NCBI GenBank assembly: GCA_026706425.1
Contig: JAPOYW010000270.1
Span: 1 to 6,727, forward strand
From: Gammaproteobacteria bacterium
GTDB lineage: Bacteria > Pseudomonadota > Gammaproteobacteria > Pseudomonadales > Azotimanducaceae
Direction of reading: 5' to 3'
Length of the DNA: 6,727 bases
In this document: positions 6,453-6,727 of the stretch, in pieces
Layout of the letters: each line of letters starts with the position of its first letter
How positions within the stretch are numbered: position 1 is the stretch's first letter
The notes under the pieces: model-generated
What the model was told of the DNA's origin: nothing
The model's input: the letters and a program-made list of their open reading frames with translations, nothing else
Databases searched by the model: none
Translations under genes and position numbers: made by a program

Positions 6453-6727
6453 TGTCCTCTTCCGCCATCATGGCGTTGTCTGTAGTCGTCAAGGTGTGAG
6501 ACTTTCCTACCAGTTGTCTCACTCGTTGTATCAAAACCCTTACTGACCAGGTAATCCGTACACCGGCGCAGTGCCTTCCCGAGATGCTTTTCGACGGTGC
6601 TGGTTGATATATCCAGCCTACTTGCGATCTCCTTGTAGGTCAGACCATCGTATCGTTGCATCAAAAACACTCGCCGGCATTGCGGCGGCAGTGTAGCTAC
6701 CGCTTCACCGAAGGCGCCGAGTTTGTC
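6449..6727 (-). CDS. ECF RNA polymerase sigma-70 factor (FecI-like), C-terminal part only
   Basis: The last 92 residues of an ECF sigma factor are present and the gene runs off the right edge. The visible protein opens with DKLGAFGEAVATLPPQCRRV, the start of sigma region 4 with its LPP.CR..F signature. A helix-turn-helix (about residues 29-49) follows, with LTYKEIASRLDIS and STVEKHLGKAL, which reads the -35 element. About 36 residues of polar tail come after it. The reading frame is open to the window edge, so the GTG at 6670 lies within region 4 and is not the start. Region 2 and the true start are outside. The 4-base overlap with the fecR-like gene, and the STN receptor beyond, identify it as the sigma member of a cell-surface signalling system. 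Confidence 0.92.
   Translation of the reverse strand, partial: DKLGAFGEAVATLPPQCRRVFLMQRYDGLTYKEIASRLDISTSTVEKHLGKALRRCTDYLVSKGFDTTSETTGRKVSHLDDYRQRHDGGRGQ

Noticed and set aside
6449..6670. A 73-residue stand-alone helix-turn-helix protein starting at 6670
   Set aside because: The start would be a GTG inside sigma region 4. The frame is open to the window edge and the upstream residues complete the region 4 signature, so it is the tail of a larger sigma gene.

Overview
The window reads as part of a Gram-negative, probably proteobacterial, chromosome. The evidence is an outer-membrane TonB-dependent receptor with an N-terminal signalling domain, a FecR-type anti-sigma factor, an ECF sigma factor and a Tat-exported serine hydrolase. 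I cannot fix the species. Gammaproteobacteria would fit, but this is inference from gene types only.

Layout: a Tat-exported beta-lactamase-fold serine hydrolase lies on the + strand at 37-1350. A short gap (1351-1467) follows, which carries what looks like a relic of a glutathione S-transferase C-terminal domain. The rest is a minus-strand run, read from right to left: the 3' end of an ECF sigma-70 factor gene (6727 down to 6449, cut by the window edge), a fecR-like gene (6452-5433, 4-base ATGA overlap with the sigma gene), a 158-base gap with a possible ECF promoter and Fur-like half site, an STN-domain TonB-dependent receptor (5274-2503), a possible 21-residue ORF (2493-2428), and a phytanoyl-CoA dioxygenase-family (PhyH) Fe(II)/2-oxoglutarate oxygenase (2412-1468). 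The hydrolase and the oxygenase genes are convergent.

How the genes may work together: sigma, FecR and STN receptor are the three parts of a cell-surface signalling system of the FecI-FecR-FecA type. The loaded receptor signals through its periplasmic STN domain to the membrane-anchored FecR, which then frees or activates the sigma factor to transcribe the receptor gene. The PhyH oxygenase directly downstream of the receptor suggests that the imported ligand, or a cofactor need, is coupled to an oxidation step. The ligand cannot be read from the sequence. The hydrolase is on the other strand and need not belong to the same function.

The module itself is a known architecture. The points worth a second look are a second signal peptide with its own Shine-Dalgarno inside the receptor ORF, an in-frame small ORF separated from the oxygenase by one amber codon, the GST relic at the junction of the two gene blocks, the regulatory candidates before the receptor, and an 18-base tandem duplication in the hydrolase. 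I found no RNA genes, CRISPR array, insertion sequence or prophage genes.
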